The notes: a model not told the origin generated them from the letters alone. A stretch of DNA of 64,000 nucleotides from Cyclobacterium plantarum (GCF_011290685.1 NZ_JAANYN010000010.1:62001-126000); one strand, 5' to 3'; counted from the first letter of the stretch, positions 16,601 through 27,025 are shown. Translations and numbers: made by a program.

Positions 16601-17566
16601 TTGAGTACATTAGGTAAATATTTCAGGAAGCTGAAACCTGAAAAAACATCAAACCTGAAAGTGGTAGTCCTATGTGTTTTCACGGCTTCCACTTTTTGGC
16701 TTTTGAATGCATTAAACAAAGACAACTACACGACAACAGTAACCCAACCCGTAGTCATTGACTATGATAAGGAAGAATACATGGCTGTTTCCGGGGTTCC
16801 CAGGGAAATCAGGATTTCTATAAACGGCAATGGATGGGACCTGCTAAAGAGACATTTTAAAATGGGTGTAACCGAATTTGAAATCTGGCTTGAGGAACCA
16901 TCCAGACAACCCTACCTGCTTACATCCGATATTGAAAGCCAACTCTCAGAACATATTGCCAGCACAAACCTGGTAGATATTGTCCAGGATACCTTGTTTT
17001 ATCAAATTGATAAAATTGTATCTAAACGAATTCAGTTGGTAGCTGACACGACTGAAAACACACTGGCTGAAAACCATGCCTTTGCCTCAGCCATTGAGAT
17101 AGAACCTAAAACAGTTATGGTAACAGGACCCATTTCCATAATTGAACAATTGGAGGGCAAACTCAGGGTCCCTTTGGGTGAGCGGAATATTGAAGATGAT
17201 TTTTCCAGGCTCCTTCCTCTGGAATTGGATAGGGAGTTGGACAGGTACCTTTCCCTCGATGAAGAAACAGCTCAGATATCCTTTATGGTGGAAGAATTCC
17301 TGGAAAATACCCTGCAATTGGAAATCAATAAACTTTATTTTCCAAATAATGTTGATATCAACAGTGACATCACTGAGGTGAGGGTGAATCTTTATGTCAA
17401 AGAAAGCCGTCTGGAGGATTTTCAAAACCTGGAACTTGCTGCAACGCTAAATTATAACAACAGAAACCGGGAAGACAGCACCATTTCAGTATCCTTGAAT
17501 ACCGCACCGGACTACATCCGGGACGTTTCCTTTGAACCTGAAAGTTTCAAGTTGACCTATGAATAA
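16601..17566 (+). CDS. YbbR-like (CdaR-like) membrane-anchored protein
   Basis: 321 residues from a TTG start at 16601; no in-frame ATG precedes the membrane segment, so TTG is preferred. One N-terminal membrane helix (about 22-40) is followed by repeated YbbR-type beta domains outside the membrane, seen in pieces such as VMVTGPISIIEQL and YIRDVSFEPESFKLTY. YbbR proteins of Firmicutes regulate diadenylate cyclase; no cyclase gene is in this window. It overlaps coaE by eight bases. Confidence 0.82.
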   Translation: MSTLGKYFRKLKPEKTSNLKVVVLCVFTASTFWLLNALNKDNYTTTVTQPVVIDYDKEEYMAVSGVPREIRISINGNGWDLLKRHFKMGVTEFEIWLEEPSRQPYLLTSDIESQLSEHIASTNLVDIVQDTLFYQIDKIVSKRIQLVADTTENTLAENHAFASAIEIEPKTVMVTGPISIIEQLEGKLRVPLGERNIEDDFSRLLPLELDRELDRYLSLDEETAQISFMVEEFLENTLQLEINKLYFPNNVDINSDITEVRVNLYVKESRLEDFQNLELAATLNYNNRNREDSTISVSLNTAPDYIRDVSFEPESFKLTYE

Positions 17567-18167
17567 CCCCAAACCAGTTTTGGTAGGAATCAGTGGGGGC
17601 ATTGGAGCGGGAAAAACCTTGGTGACCAAAATTTTTACCCTCCTGGACATACCGGTATACAATGCCGACGAAAAGGCAAGGTGGCTTATGGCCCATCAAA
17701 AAGGGCTTAAATCAGCAATTAGTTCAGTATTTGGAGAGCAATCCTATTTTCAGGACGGAAGCCTGAATAGAAAGTTCCTGGCGGACAAGGTTTTTGCAGA
17801 CCCCATCCTCACCAAAAAAATAAATTCCCTTGTTCATCCAGTAGTAAAAGCAGATTTCAGGGAATGGGCAGGCAAACAAAAATCAAGATACGTATTAAAG
17901 GAAGCCGCCCTTTTGTTTGAGACAGGGTCATTTAAAGAATTGGAATTCACCATCCATGTCACTGCGCCAAAGCAATTGAGGATGGAGCGGATCAAACAAA
18001 GGGACCCCCACAGATCCGAAACTCAAATCTTACAGATCATGGAAAAACAATGGGATGACCCTAAAAAAAACGAACTTTCTGATTTTATTTTATACAATGA
18101 CAACAGCAAATTGGTAATCCCTCAGGTGCTTCAAATCCATAAAGCCCTGCAGTCAGGAAACCCCTAA
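17559..18167 (+). CDS. coaE: Dephospho-CoA kinase
   Basis: 202 residues, typical length. P-loop GGIGAGKT (13-20), the substrate-binding YNADEKAR region (about 34-41), and LIDPLVH-like NSLVHPVVKADF plus lid region QRMERIKQRD-type residues (MERIKQRDPH). It carries out the last step of coenzyme A synthesis, phosphorylating the ribose 3'-OH. It is the last gene of the nusB-ytxH-DUF1573-yajC-ybbR-coaE block, which is convergent with the small gene ending at 18176. Confidence 0.95.
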   Translation: MNNPKPVLVGISGGIGAGKTLVTKIFTLLDIPVYNADEKARWLMAHQKGLKSAISSVFGEQSYFQDGSLNRKFLADKVFADPILTKKINSLVHPVVKADFREWAGKQKSRYVLKEAALLFETGSFKELEFTIHVTAPKQLRMERIKQRDPHRSETQILQIMEKQWDDPKKNELSDFILYNDNSKLVIPQVLQIHKALQSGNP

Positions 18168-18175
18168 AAAGGCAA

Positions 18176-18421
18176 TCAGATTTCTGCCAGGCTGATTTGA
18201 TCAAGGTAGAATTTCATTCTGGAATGCCTTTGGTTTAAAAATTCAATTTTGTCAATCCTGTCGTATTTGTGATTGTAAAAAACCTCAACATACTCTTTTC
18301 CTAAGAGATAAAGGTTTACTTTATAGGCATAATAACGAATGGCAACTACAAATGTACCTTCCGTATATAACTTTTGAATTTTCTTATGAAGTGTAAGCTT
18401 TCTAAAATCCTCTTTGCTCAT
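18176..18421 (-). CDS. Small conserved-looking protein, unknown
   Basis: 81 residues from ATG 18421 (MSKEDFRKLTLHKKIQKLYT). An upstream in-frame ATG at 18544 would add 41 residues of poor coding character, so the shorter form is chosen. The protein is basic, with a strand-rich middle (FVVAIRYYAYKVNLYLLGKEYVEVFYN) and no signal peptide or membrane segment. No family is recognised. Its stop is eight bases from the coaE stop. Confidence 0.65.
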   Translation of the reverse strand: MSKEDFRKLTLHKKIQKLYTEGTFVVAIRYYAYKVNLYLLGKEYVEVFYNHKYDRIDKIEFLNQRHSRMKFYLDQISLAEI

Positions 18422-18635
18422 ATCAAATCTATTGGGCTTCCCGGTGAATCGAACATCCAGTTTGATGGGGCTATTTTCTTTAGGTAAACGACTAAGCGGA
18501 AATAAAAGTAAATAATTATTGTAAAAATTGCATCCCGAATTCAAAGTAATTTAACCTTACCCTGCAGCTTTTGCAAGATTGCGTTTTGAATGTTAGTTTT
18601 ATGCTTTTTACGGGTAATCAAATCTCAATTCCCAC

Positions 18636-19121
18636 ATGGATATTAACAGTGTAATGAAAGTCAGGTTCCTGATCATGATATTTGGGCTATCAATGTTGCT
18701 GCTTGGCTCCTGTTCCTCTGCCCGTAAAATCCGGCAGCAAAACGTACAGCAGGTAATAGATACCGCAAAATCATTTCAGGGCACTCCGTACCGCTACGGG
18801 GGAAGCAGCAGAACAGGCATGGATTGTTCGGCACTGGTCTACTTATCGTTTAGAAGTGTGGGAGTTACCCTTCCCAGGGTTTCAGCAGATCAAAGCCGGA
18901 TAGGAAAAAGGGTTTCCAAAAGAAAGCTTAAAAAAGGAGATGTGGTATTCTTCGCAACGGGAAGAAGGCGAAGGAGGGTAACCCATGCCGGCATCATTAC
19001 CGAGAAAAGGCCGGGCAGAACCTATTTTATTCATGCCTCCACCTCTTTAGGGGTAACAGAAGACCATATTCAGTCGAAATACTGGTCGAAAAGGTGGGTG
19101 CGGGCCAGGAGGATTTTTTAG
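18636..19121 (+). CDS. NlpC/P60 (C40) cell-wall peptidase lipoprotein
   Basis: 161 residues; an alternative ATG at 18654 would give a tidier lipoprotein signal. The lipobox is LLLGSC. The catalytic domain (about 40-155) has the Cys nucleophile in GMDCSALV, His in VTHAGI and a third polar residue in FIHAST, so the triad is complete. The enzyme cleaves D-Glu-meso-Dap-type peptide bonds in murein. A very basic insert (TGRRRRRVTH) precedes the catalytic His. It is a single-gene unit before the atpDC promoter. Confidence 0.92.
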   Translation: MDINSVMKVRFLIMIFGLSMLLLGSCSSARKIRQQNVQQVIDTAKSFQGTPYRYGGSSRTGMDCSALVYLSFRSVGVTLPRVSADQSRIGKRVSKRKLKKGDVVFFATGRRRRRVTHAGIITEKRPGRTYFIHASTSLGVTEDHIQSKYWSKRWVRARRIF

Positions 19122-19220
19122 TTCGAATCTATTGAAATGCCGGAAGTGTATCCTTTTTTATCATTAAAAAGCTAGTAATATAAAAAAATCGGACAAAGTG
19201 TATTAATTTTTAAAACATCC

Positions 19221-19250
19221 TTTGGTATTCAGCAATATTAACTAATTTTG
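19221..19250 (+). promoter_or_regulatory. Promoter of atpD-atpC
   Basis: TTTG at 19221-19224, an 18-base spacer and TAATTTTG at 19243-19250, exact matches to both halves of the Bacteroidota primary-sigma consensus. The predicted start near 19257 gives a leader of about 39 bases. Confidence 0.8.
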
Positions 19251-19286
19251 CACTCGAATTAAAAGTATTGTTCCTATTCATCTTAA

Positions 19287-20798
<1,512 letters not shown>

Positions 20799-20848
20799 GC
20801 AAAGGGTTGTTTTGAAGGGCTTTCACTTGCTCACCATAAATAAAAATC

Positions 20849-21094
20849 ATGCACTTAGAAATTATTACGCCGGATAAAAAAGTATTTGAAGGAGAAGTCT
20901 CAGAAGCTACCTTCCCCGGAGCAAACGGTTCCTTTCAGGTATTGAAAAACCATGCATCCATCATATCTGCTTTGGATAAAGGAGCTGTATCCTATACCAC
21001 TTCCAATGGGCGAAAATCCCTGGTAGTGGAAGGGGGAGTGGTGGAAGTAAACGATAATAAAATAATTGTCCTGGCCGAAAAAGTGATCGCCTGA
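20849..21094 (+). CDS. atpC: F1 ATP synthase epsilon subunit, short form
   Basis: 81 residues covering only the N-terminal beta-sandwich (MHLEIITPDKKVFEGEVSEA, FPGANGSFQVLKNHA). The C-terminal helical hairpin of the roughly 135-residue E. coli protein, which blocks ATP hydrolysis, is absent and there is no frame to extend it before the terminator. Short epsilon subunits are known in Bacteroidota and Chlorobi. Confidence 0.95.
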   Translation: MHLEIITPDKKVFEGEVSEATFPGANGSFQVLKNHASIISALDKGAVSYTTSNGRKSLVVEGGVVEVNDNKIIVLAEKVIA

Positions 21095-21112
21095 TCGGCA
21101 GGATATCAAAAC

Positions 21113-21150
21113 AAAAAAGGGTTCCGGAGCTTTTCCGGAACCCTTTTTTT
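21113..21150. terminator. Bidirectional terminator, atpC / murQ
   Basis: Stem GGTTCCGGA (21120-21128) with TCCGGAACC (21134-21142), five-base loop, followed by a T-run on the plus strand and by the complement of an A-run on the other, so it can end both atpC and the convergent murQ. Confidence 0.85.
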
Positions 21151-21958
21151 ATTTTCCCAAATGATTTAAAGCCTTTTTCACAGAGCCCTTCTCTGTAAGC
21201 AGGGCTTTTGCTTTTTCATAATCGGTTATTCCGGATCTTTCCATTAACATTTTCACGCTGCGATCGATGATTTTGTCGTTGATCAGCAGTACATTGACCA
21301 TTTTGTTATCCTCCACCCTTCCCAATCTGATCATGGCCGTGGTGGAAATCATATCAAAAATCATTTTCTGGGCAGTCCCGGATTTCATACGTGTACTTCC
21401 CGTCACAAACTCTGGACCAGTGATTACCTCCACAGGGAAGTCCGCCTGAGAAGCAATGGCAGATTCCGGATTACTAACAATACAACCGGTGGGTATACCA
21501 TTTTGTCTGCAGGCCTTAAGTGAGGCCAATACAAAAGGGGTAGTTCCACTTGCCGAAATCCCCAATACAAAGTCTTTGGCGGATATGTCATGGCTTTGCA
21601 GAGCCAGCCATCCTGCCTCCCTGTTATCTTCTTCTTCTTCCCTGGCTTCTATCAGGTGCTCCACACCTCCGGCAAGGATGACGTTCACTATTCCCTTCGG
21701 AATACCATAGGTAGTGGGCAGTTCAATGGCATCTAAAACAGAAAGCCTGCCCCCACTTCCCGCACCGAGATAAAACAACCTACCCCCTGCTTCCAACTGC
21801 TTTACGATGCTGCCGATCAATAAATTAATTTCCGGAAGCACCTTTTCTATGGCCAGGGCTACCTTTTTGTCCTCATTGTTGATATGGGCCGTCAGTTCGG
21901 CAATTGACATTTTTTCCAGGTGCCTGTACAAGGAGTCCTGCTCTGTGATTCTGGTCAT
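21149..21958 (-). CDS. murQ: N-acetylmuramic acid 6-phosphate etherase
   Basis: 269 residues with SIS-domain signatures: FYLGAGSGGRLSVLDA, GISASGTTPFV and the family stretch GPEFVTGSTRMKSGTAQK. MurQ cleaves the lactyl ether of MurNAc-6-phosphate to give GlcNAc-6-phosphate and D-lactate in the cytoplasm, the key step of murein sugar recycling. It lies at the downstream end of the minus-strand arm of the carbohydrate locus, separated from it by a broken aldolase gene. It overlaps the shared terminator by two bases. Confidence 0.96.
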   Translation of the reverse strand: MTRITEQDSLYRHLEKMSIAELTAHINNEDKKVALAIEKVLPEINLLIGSIVKQLEAGGRLFYLGAGSGGRLSVLDAIELPTTYGIPKGIVNVILAGGVEHLIEAREEEEDNREAGWLALQSHDISAKDFVLGISASGTTPFVLASLKACRQNGIPTGCIVSNPESAIASQADFPVEVITGPEFVTGSTRMKSGTAQKMIFDMISTTAMIRLGRVEDNKMVNVLLINDKIIDRSVKMLMERSGITDYEKAKALLTEKGSVKKALNHLGK

Positions 21959-21978
21959 GGGGAATAAATTTTAACTTT

Positions 21979-22230
21979 TTAAATGATGTTTTTATCAAAT
22001 GGAGTATCCTGCAGAAGACGCGCCTTCACCAAAGGAGTAATTCCCCTTCCCTTGTACGTTTGACAAATATAAGCAAGCTCATTTCGGGCAATGGGGATAT
22101 GTTACGTATCAATAAAGACAAAATCAAGACCAGCCCATTGCAGGGCATTTGGCCATAATGGATTATGAGAAGTGATGCAGGTACCAAAAACCAATTTTTC
22201 AGCTTTGATTTCGCTCAATAAGCTCATCAT
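21979..22230 (-). pseudogene. Remnant of an HpcH/HpaI aldolase-family gene
   Basis: Reading from ATG 22230 gives MMSLLSEIKAEKLVFGTCIT and then SHNPLWPNALQWAGLDFVFIDT, an excellent match to the N-terminus of HpcH/HpaI (2-keto-3-deoxy sugar-acid type) aldolases. An in-frame TAA follows exactly where the family has Glu (D-T-E-H), consistent with GAA to TAA, and the frame then continues HIPIARNELAYICQTYKGRG and ITPLV before homology ends and a stop comes at 21979. A full gene would need about 255 codons, so it has both a nonsense mutation and loss of its 3' two-thirds. It sits between murQ and the 747-residue gene on the same strand. Confidence 0.75.
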
Positions 22231-22239
22231 ACGATTGAT

Positions 22240-24483
22240 TTATTCATTTACCGGTGAGGAGATTACATCCAGGTACCTTCCCATCCAATAGGGCAGCAAC
22301 CAAATATCTCCTGCACTATTTTCCTGGGTACCGTTTCTTCCTCCATCCAGCCCAAAACGATTGGCATTGTGCCTTCGGATCTGCAATTCATCCGGAGGAA
22401 GTACCTCCCGGGTGCTTTGCCGCCTGAAATTTTCTTCCATCAGTTCAATGTCTTTTCTGTGGCTGTTTTTTACCGTCCAGTTGATCAGATCGAGCGGGTA
22501 TTCCTGCAAGTACCAAATGGCTTCCTCCAAATCAAAATTTTCTGGTGAAACCATTGCCGAAAAGATATTCCAAAGCCCCTCTTTTTCGGGTCTCTCTGCC
22601 TCCCAATGATCCATTATAGCTATTTTGTATTTTTCTTTCAGTTCTTCATTAAAGGCATACCGGTACAGCCCCCAATAGCCCAAAAAGTACATCTCGTCAT
22701 CAGAATGATTCCAGGACTCCGAAAGCATGGCGGCCCACTCGTCACTTCCTTCCTGAGCTTTACCAATCCCTTCCATAGGACGCATCAGGTTTTCCAGATA
22801 ACCGTGATTTTCCATTAATTCAAAGGCTTTTTGCTTGTACAATTCCTTCCCGGTAAAATGATAAGCCGTCTGCAGCATGGCCACGATATTGGAGGAATTC
22901 AATTTCCGGTCGCCTACCATGGTGGGAAATCCGTTGACGTATTCCGGATTCCACCTTCCCCAAGTAGTGGGTTGTCCGTCATAATCGATCAAATACCAGT
23001 CATTTTCCACGATGTGTTCCATAAGTTCATCCAAAAGACGGACGGCCTTGGCCCGAATGGCCTCATCCTCCACCAATTCAGCGATGACACCAAATACAAA
23101 AACATGCCCAATGGCCTCGTCGCTACTGGTCGTTGCTTTCCAGTCCCACTCAGGGTCAGTTGCATGCTGCCAGCGCTCCGGATCAGAAAGACGCTCTATA
23201 TATCCGCTTCTCTCATAAGACCTGGAAGGAAATCCGGCTACGGGATTTATGGTATAGAGCCGCTCCATGGCATCCAGAGATTCCCTTACATTTTGCAAAG
23301 CCGCAGCTGAGCCCGTCACCGCATAGCGAAAGGCCTCTCCGCCAAGGTACATGGAAGTCCAAAGGCCATCGTTGTCGGAATCGCCAAGTCTACCTGAATT
23401 TACATTTCCTTCTTCCATTCCAACCAGACTGGCATTAAAGCCATGTCGGATATGCCTTTGCCGTACTTGCTGATCGTAATATGCAGCCTTCTCTTCCAAT
23501 GTGAAGGTGTCAAAAACCAATTTCCCTATTCCCTGATCAGTCATTATAAGCACTTCATTTTCATTCTTCTGGCTGATATGAATCACTTTTTCACCAGGAA
23601 GCCATCTTTTTCCGAAATAATAATTGAATTTGCCGTCTTCCCTGAGCATAAAAGCTCCCATTTGGGAACCAAACCATAGCATACCGTTGATCTCAGTTAT
23701 TTCTGTTAATTCCGGCCAGGGCAAAGCTTTGTTCTTTTCTCCCACAACCCGGCCTTCGGTGAGATCCCATTCGAAAAAGCCATCCTGGGTACCAATTGCC
23801 AAAAGTTCCTTTCCACTGCGCAACTCGAAACAGGTAAATTCATTTCCACTGGTGAGGGTTTCAATACTTCTCTTATCCAAATTAAAGGACCGCACGGATT
23901 CTGAAGATAACAAATAAAATACCTTCCTCACATTATCGTATTTAATATCCAAAATTGCCGATCCGTTCACACTACCTTTCCACAACAGTCCTTCTTCTCC
24001 TATCAAATGAAGCTGCTTACCATCGGATACCAAAAAATTGAAACCATCTCCCTGGGCAAAAAGCCTGGCTTCCGGAAGTTGATGGGGCAAATAAAGGCTG
24101 CCTGCCCAGGCATTGCTGAACACGGCCTTGTCATCCAAATAAACAAACTGCTCGTCTACTAATGTTATATTCTTGATGGCTTTATCTTTCATGGGCAGGT
24201 AGGTCCTGTCCTGAATCAATTTGCCGGGATATAGAAATGCTCCTGCATGCGTTCTTAACAAACCATTTTCTGACAATACCTGAACGGTACCATTTCTGTC
24301 GGCAAAAGCCTTCTTAAAACCCTTTTCCTCATCGCCAACCAAATACTTGACGCTGAATTCCTGGACAAAAGAATGGTCCAAATGTACTTTCTTACTGTAA
24401 GCCGGCAAGTTTTGGGCTTGTAGCCTGACAATACCTAATATCAATCCCAGTAGTATCAGGGATTTAAAATGTGAATGCTTCAT
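22240..24483 (-). CDS. Exported beta-propeller plus helical-toroid protein, unknown
   Basis: 747 residues. A Sec signal peptide (1-23, ending LQAQ) precedes a strand-rich N-terminal half (about 25-330) whose repeats resemble two-component-regulator-type propeller blades (FFEWDLTEGRV, MLWFGSQMGAFML). The C-terminal half (about 360-740) is helix-rich with aromatic loops (DSDNDGLWTSMYLGGEAFRY, ATDPEWDWKATTSSDEAIGH, WGRWNPEYVNG), the look of an (alpha/alpha)6 toroid as in many glycoside hydrolases and lyases. No enzyme family can be named. Its position among sialidase-like and deacetylase genes suggests periplasmic glycan processing. Confidence 0.6.
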   Translation of the reverse strand: MKHSHFKSLILLGLILGIVRLQAQNLPAYSKKVHLDHSFVQEFSVKYLVGDEEKGFKKAFADRNGTVQVLSENGLLRTHAGAFLYPGKLIQDRTYLPMKDKAIKNITLVDEQFVYLDDKAVFSNAWAGSLYLPHQLPEARLFAQGDGFNFLVSDGKQLHLIGEEGLLWKGSVNGSAILDIKYDNVRKVFYLLSSESVRSFNLDKRSIETLTSGNEFTCFELRSGKELLAIGTQDGFFEWDLTEGRVVGEKNKALPWPELTEITEINGMLWFGSQMGAFMLREDGKFNYYFGKRWLPGEKVIHISQKNENEVLIMTDQGIGKLVFDTFTLEEKAAYYDQQVRQRHIRHGFNASLVGMEEGNVNSGRLGDSDNDGLWTSMYLGGEAFRYAVTGSAAALQNVRESLDAMERLYTINPVAGFPSRSYERSGYIERLSDPERWQHATDPEWDWKATTSSDEAIGHVFVFGVIAELVEDEAIRAKAVRLLDELMEHIVENDWYLIDYDGQPTTWGRWNPEYVNGFPTMVGDRKLNSSNIVAMLQTAYHFTGKELYKQKAFELMENHGYLENLMRPMEGIGKAQEGSDEWAAMLSESWNHSDDEMYFLGYWGLYRYAFNEELKEKYKIAIMDHWEAERPEKEGLWNIFSAMVSPENFDLEEAIWYLQEYPLDLINWTVKNSHRKDIELMEENFRRQSTREVLPPDELQIRRHNANRFGLDGGRNGTQENSAGDIWLLPYWMGRYLDVISSPVNE

Positions 24484-24785
24484 TGGTAAAAGGATAATTT
24501 AACTGGTGATAATAATAATTAATGCTGCGACAAGGCCAGCCTTTTTCAGCATAGAATAGCATGTGAATCATTAAACTAAAATGGGTAGAACTTCAAACAA
24601 TCAGCATCAGGTTCTGGGTTTATCCTGTTCGTATCCCATTAAAAATAAATTTGTCCGCCCTGCCCAATGGACAGGAGCGGACAAAACTTACCTAACCTAA
24701 CTACTAAAGTCAAATCAATTTTACCCTGTTAAGGCAATCAATCTACTCACCTGTAATACAGTACTACCACGTAGAAGGACTATTC
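24484..24785. other. 302-base gap between propeller protein and sialidase genes
   Basis: Contains the terminator described at 24640-24685 and no gene. The part between the terminator and the 747-residue gene (24484-24640) should hold that gene's own promoter, but I see no exact TAnnTTTG on the minus strand, only a weak TAGTTTAA. Confidence 0.4.
24640..24685 (-). terminator. Terminator downstream of the sialidase/deacetylase genes
   Basis: TTTGTCCGC (24650-24658) pairs with GCGGACAAA (24677-24685), nine bases, continued by CCTG/CAGG after a one-base bulge. Read on the minus strand the stem is followed by TTTATTTTTAA. It would end transcripts from the gene that stops at 24786 and separate them from the 747-residue gene. 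Confidence 0.7.
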
Positions 24786-25973
24786 CTAAAAAAAATTATT
24801 TGGATCAATTTTAACATATTTAATTGCCTTGTCCCCATTATTGAGGTGATAGGAATAAGTAGCGTGAATTATTCCATCTACATCCTGAATCAGGGAAGGG
24901 TAGGAAAATCCTCCAACATCCTTTTTTTCATCCTCCAGATAAATTTTTCCTCTCCAGGTTCTGCCTTCATCATCTGAAATATACATGGACAACTTGTACC
25001 TGCCATCATCCACATCATTTCCTAAAAACACCCAGAGCCCATTATCCAAAACCAATAATTCCACACTGGCGGTATTGGGAATGGTTGATTTTTCGGCTGC
25101 AGACCAGCTAACCCCCTCATCGGTTGAAAAGCTCCTTTGCAGCCTGTTTGGCGCATCTCCACTATCCCGCATCAGTGCCATGATTTCCCCATCCTTTCTT
25201 TGGGCAAGTGCAGGCTGAATCGGGCCCCTGCCTACTATTGGAAGACTAGAAGTCCAGGTCTCTCCATCATCATCCGAAATGGCCACCATGGAGAAATTAA
25301 ATCCATCAGAATAAAGTGGCAATAGCAATCTCCCAGACTGCAAAACCAATGGCTTGATACGCGTCATCCACCCAATGCTTGTTTTTTTGCTATCCTTGCT
25401 TGCCTCTATAATCATTTCATCATAGGTAGGTGCATATTCTGACCAACCCGAAGTATTTTCAGGCAATTCCCCGAATTTCCTTACCACCTCTTCATGAAAT
25501 TCCTCACCGGGTTTCAAAAGGATATTGTCCTGCCATCCCCAAATGGGTGCACCTGCATTATCATAGGCGGTACTGGTCCGTATCCTGAGTATTGACTGCT
25601 CCCACCGGTTTGCCTGTACAGCTATCCAGACCAAAAAAAGCTTTCCTTCCTGGTTGATAAACAGTACCGGATTGCAATCGGGAATGCCCGGGGTATCTGC
25701 CAACAAAAACGGGGCTCCCCATTGACTCTCTCTCCTCCTCAATCTTGCTCCCATAATCCGGACATCATCGGCTGTGCGTTCCCCGGAGCCTTCAAACCAG
25801 GCGGCCAGCAGGTCGCCATTGGGAAGGGCTACGATGCTGCTGCCATGTACATGATTTTTCTGCAGGGGAAAAATGAGGCTCTCAGATACAAGGACTTTTT
25901 CCCTGGGAATGTATTGACCAAATGCTGTCACACATGCCAATAGTAATAACAGGGTTGAAATTGATTTCTTCAT
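24786..25973 (-). CDS. Sialidase-superfamily (BNR repeat) exported protein
   Basis: 395 residues with a signal peptide (about 1-19, MKKSISTLLLLLACVTAFG). Three Asp-box repeats are seen (SDDDGETW, STDEGVSW, SDDEGRTW), the marks of the six-bladed sialidase fold. The N-terminal SSIVALPNGDLLAAWFEGSGE and CNPVLF stretches are typical of the BNR_2 group annotated as exo-alpha-sialidase-like. I cannot confirm the full arginine triad, so true sialidase activity is not certain. It overlaps the deacetylase gene by four bases, so the two are translated together. Confidence 0.82.
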   Translation of the reverse strand: MKKSISTLLLLLACVTAFGQYIPREKVLVSESLIFPLQKNHVHGSSIVALPNGDLLAAWFEGSGERTADDVRIMGARLRRRESQWGAPFLLADTPGIPDCNPVLFINQEGKLFLVWIAVQANRWEQSILRIRTSTAYDNAGAPIWGWQDNILLKPGEEFHEEVVRKFGELPENTSGWSEYAPTYDEMIIEASKDSKKTSIGWMTRIKPLVLQSGRLLLPLYSDGFNFSMVAISDDDGETWTSSLPIVGRGPIQPALAQRKDGEIMALMRDSGDAPNRLQRSFSTDEGVSWSAAEKSTIPNTASVELLVLDNGLWVFLGNDVDDGRYKLSMYISDDEGRTWRGKIYLEDEKKDVGGFSYPSLIQDVDGIIHATYSYHLNNGDKAIKYVKIDPNNFF

Positions 25974-27025
25974 TTGATATTCTTTCTTCTTTCCATCACT
26001 TCCTGCCAGGTGGTCAGCAGGATACCTTCCTCGGCAATAAATTTCTTCAACTCCGGATCTGTCATGGCCAACATATCTGCATACCTGGATCCACCAGAGG
26101 AGCTGATCCTGTCAAAAGTCTTCCGGTCTCCATTACTGTGGACAATGACCATGGCCAGCCCGGGTTCCATTTCTCTGAGAATGGATTTAAATTGTGCTAC
26201 CTTGTATTCTCCCCATGCTTTATCATCCGGATTTCCTTCAGGTTTCCAATTCCCACTTACACTGTGTAAATCGTCCAACACAGGCAGTCCTGATTTCCAG
26301 ATCTGCTGGCCGATTTCAGCAGCATTTTCCAACATTTCATTGCCTGGCAACTCCATTCCTTCCCTGAATTTCCCATCCTTTTTCAATTGCTTGATCAGGT
26401 TGTCCCTCATGGAAATTTTCAAAAGTTTATTGTTTCCCCCCGGAAACATGACCGGAATACCATAATCCACCCCGACCTTGATGTACCTTTCAAGAAAAGG
26501 GGGATGGTAAAACAAGGTCCCCATATGGCTGTCTAAATGGGTAGGTTTCAGGCCCATTTCCAGGGCCCGGTCTATTTGGGCGCGTATTTCCATTTCCACC
26601 TCATCTGCACTGGCATGTTGTACCACTTCCCTTACAGATGGCCACAAGGATCCCTCAGCATCAACCAGTCCAGGCACTGCTTTTTTCCCGGAAATAGGAT
26701 GCCAGCGATAGTCTTTCCATTCAGATGTAAGTGTCAGGTGAATGCCCGCATCCATGGGCTCCTGCATGGCATACCGGACGAAACTGGCAGCCCAGGGACA
26801 GGGCATCATGATACTACAGGAGGTAGCAACACCGTTTTCTATGGATTTGATGGTACCTTCATTGGACTCATAAGACATCCCTGCATCATCCACGTGAAAT
26901 ATCACCACTTTTACCCCTGTGGGATAGCCAAGCATCTCAGCATAGGTAGCCGCCCTTTGGGCAATGGCTGACTCCAGCACAAGCAGGATTAAACAGCCGA
27001 TCATCATATTGGTTTTAATATCCAT
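25970..27025 (-). CDS. ChbG/HpnK-family polysaccharide deacetylase
   Basis: 351 residues with an N-terminal hydrophobic signal (about 8-22, ending SAIAQ). The YdjC/ChbG metal site is visible: VDDAG near 46-50 and the HLDSHMG stretch near 165. Related enzymes remove an acetyl group from N-acetylated sugars such as diacetylchitobiose. Here the export signal places the reaction in the periplasm, whereas ChbG of E. coli is cytoplasmic. It lies between the two sialidase-like genes, 11 bases from one and overlapping the other, in a likely operon for N-acetyl-sugar glycans. Confidence 0.85.
   Translation of the reverse strand: MDIKTNMMIGCLILLVLESAIAQRAATYAEMLGYPTGVKVVIFHVDDAGMSYESNEGTIKSIENGVATSCSIMMPCPWAASFVRYAMQEPMDAGIHLTLTSEWKDYRWHPISGKKAVPGLVDAEGSLWPSVREVVQHASADEVEMEIRAQIDRALEMGLKPTHLDSHMGTLFYHPPFLERYIKVGVDYGIPVMFPGGNNKLLKISMRDNLIKQLKKDGKFREGMELPGNEMLENAAEIGQQIWKSGLPVLDDLHSVSGNWKPEGNPDDKAWGEYKVAQFKSILREMEPGLAMVIVHSNGDRKTFDRISSSGGSRYADMLAMTDPELKKFIAEEGILLTTWQEVMERRKNIK

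Noticed and set aside
18422-18544. 41-residue N-terminal extension of the small gene at 18176-18421
   Set aside because: The extension has poor coding character, while the shorter form begins with a normal ATG and a charged helix.
19118-19132. GTTCGAATC, as in a tRNA T-loop
   Set aside because: No matching acceptor, D or anticodon stems around it; the upstream side is the end of the NlpC/P60 gene.
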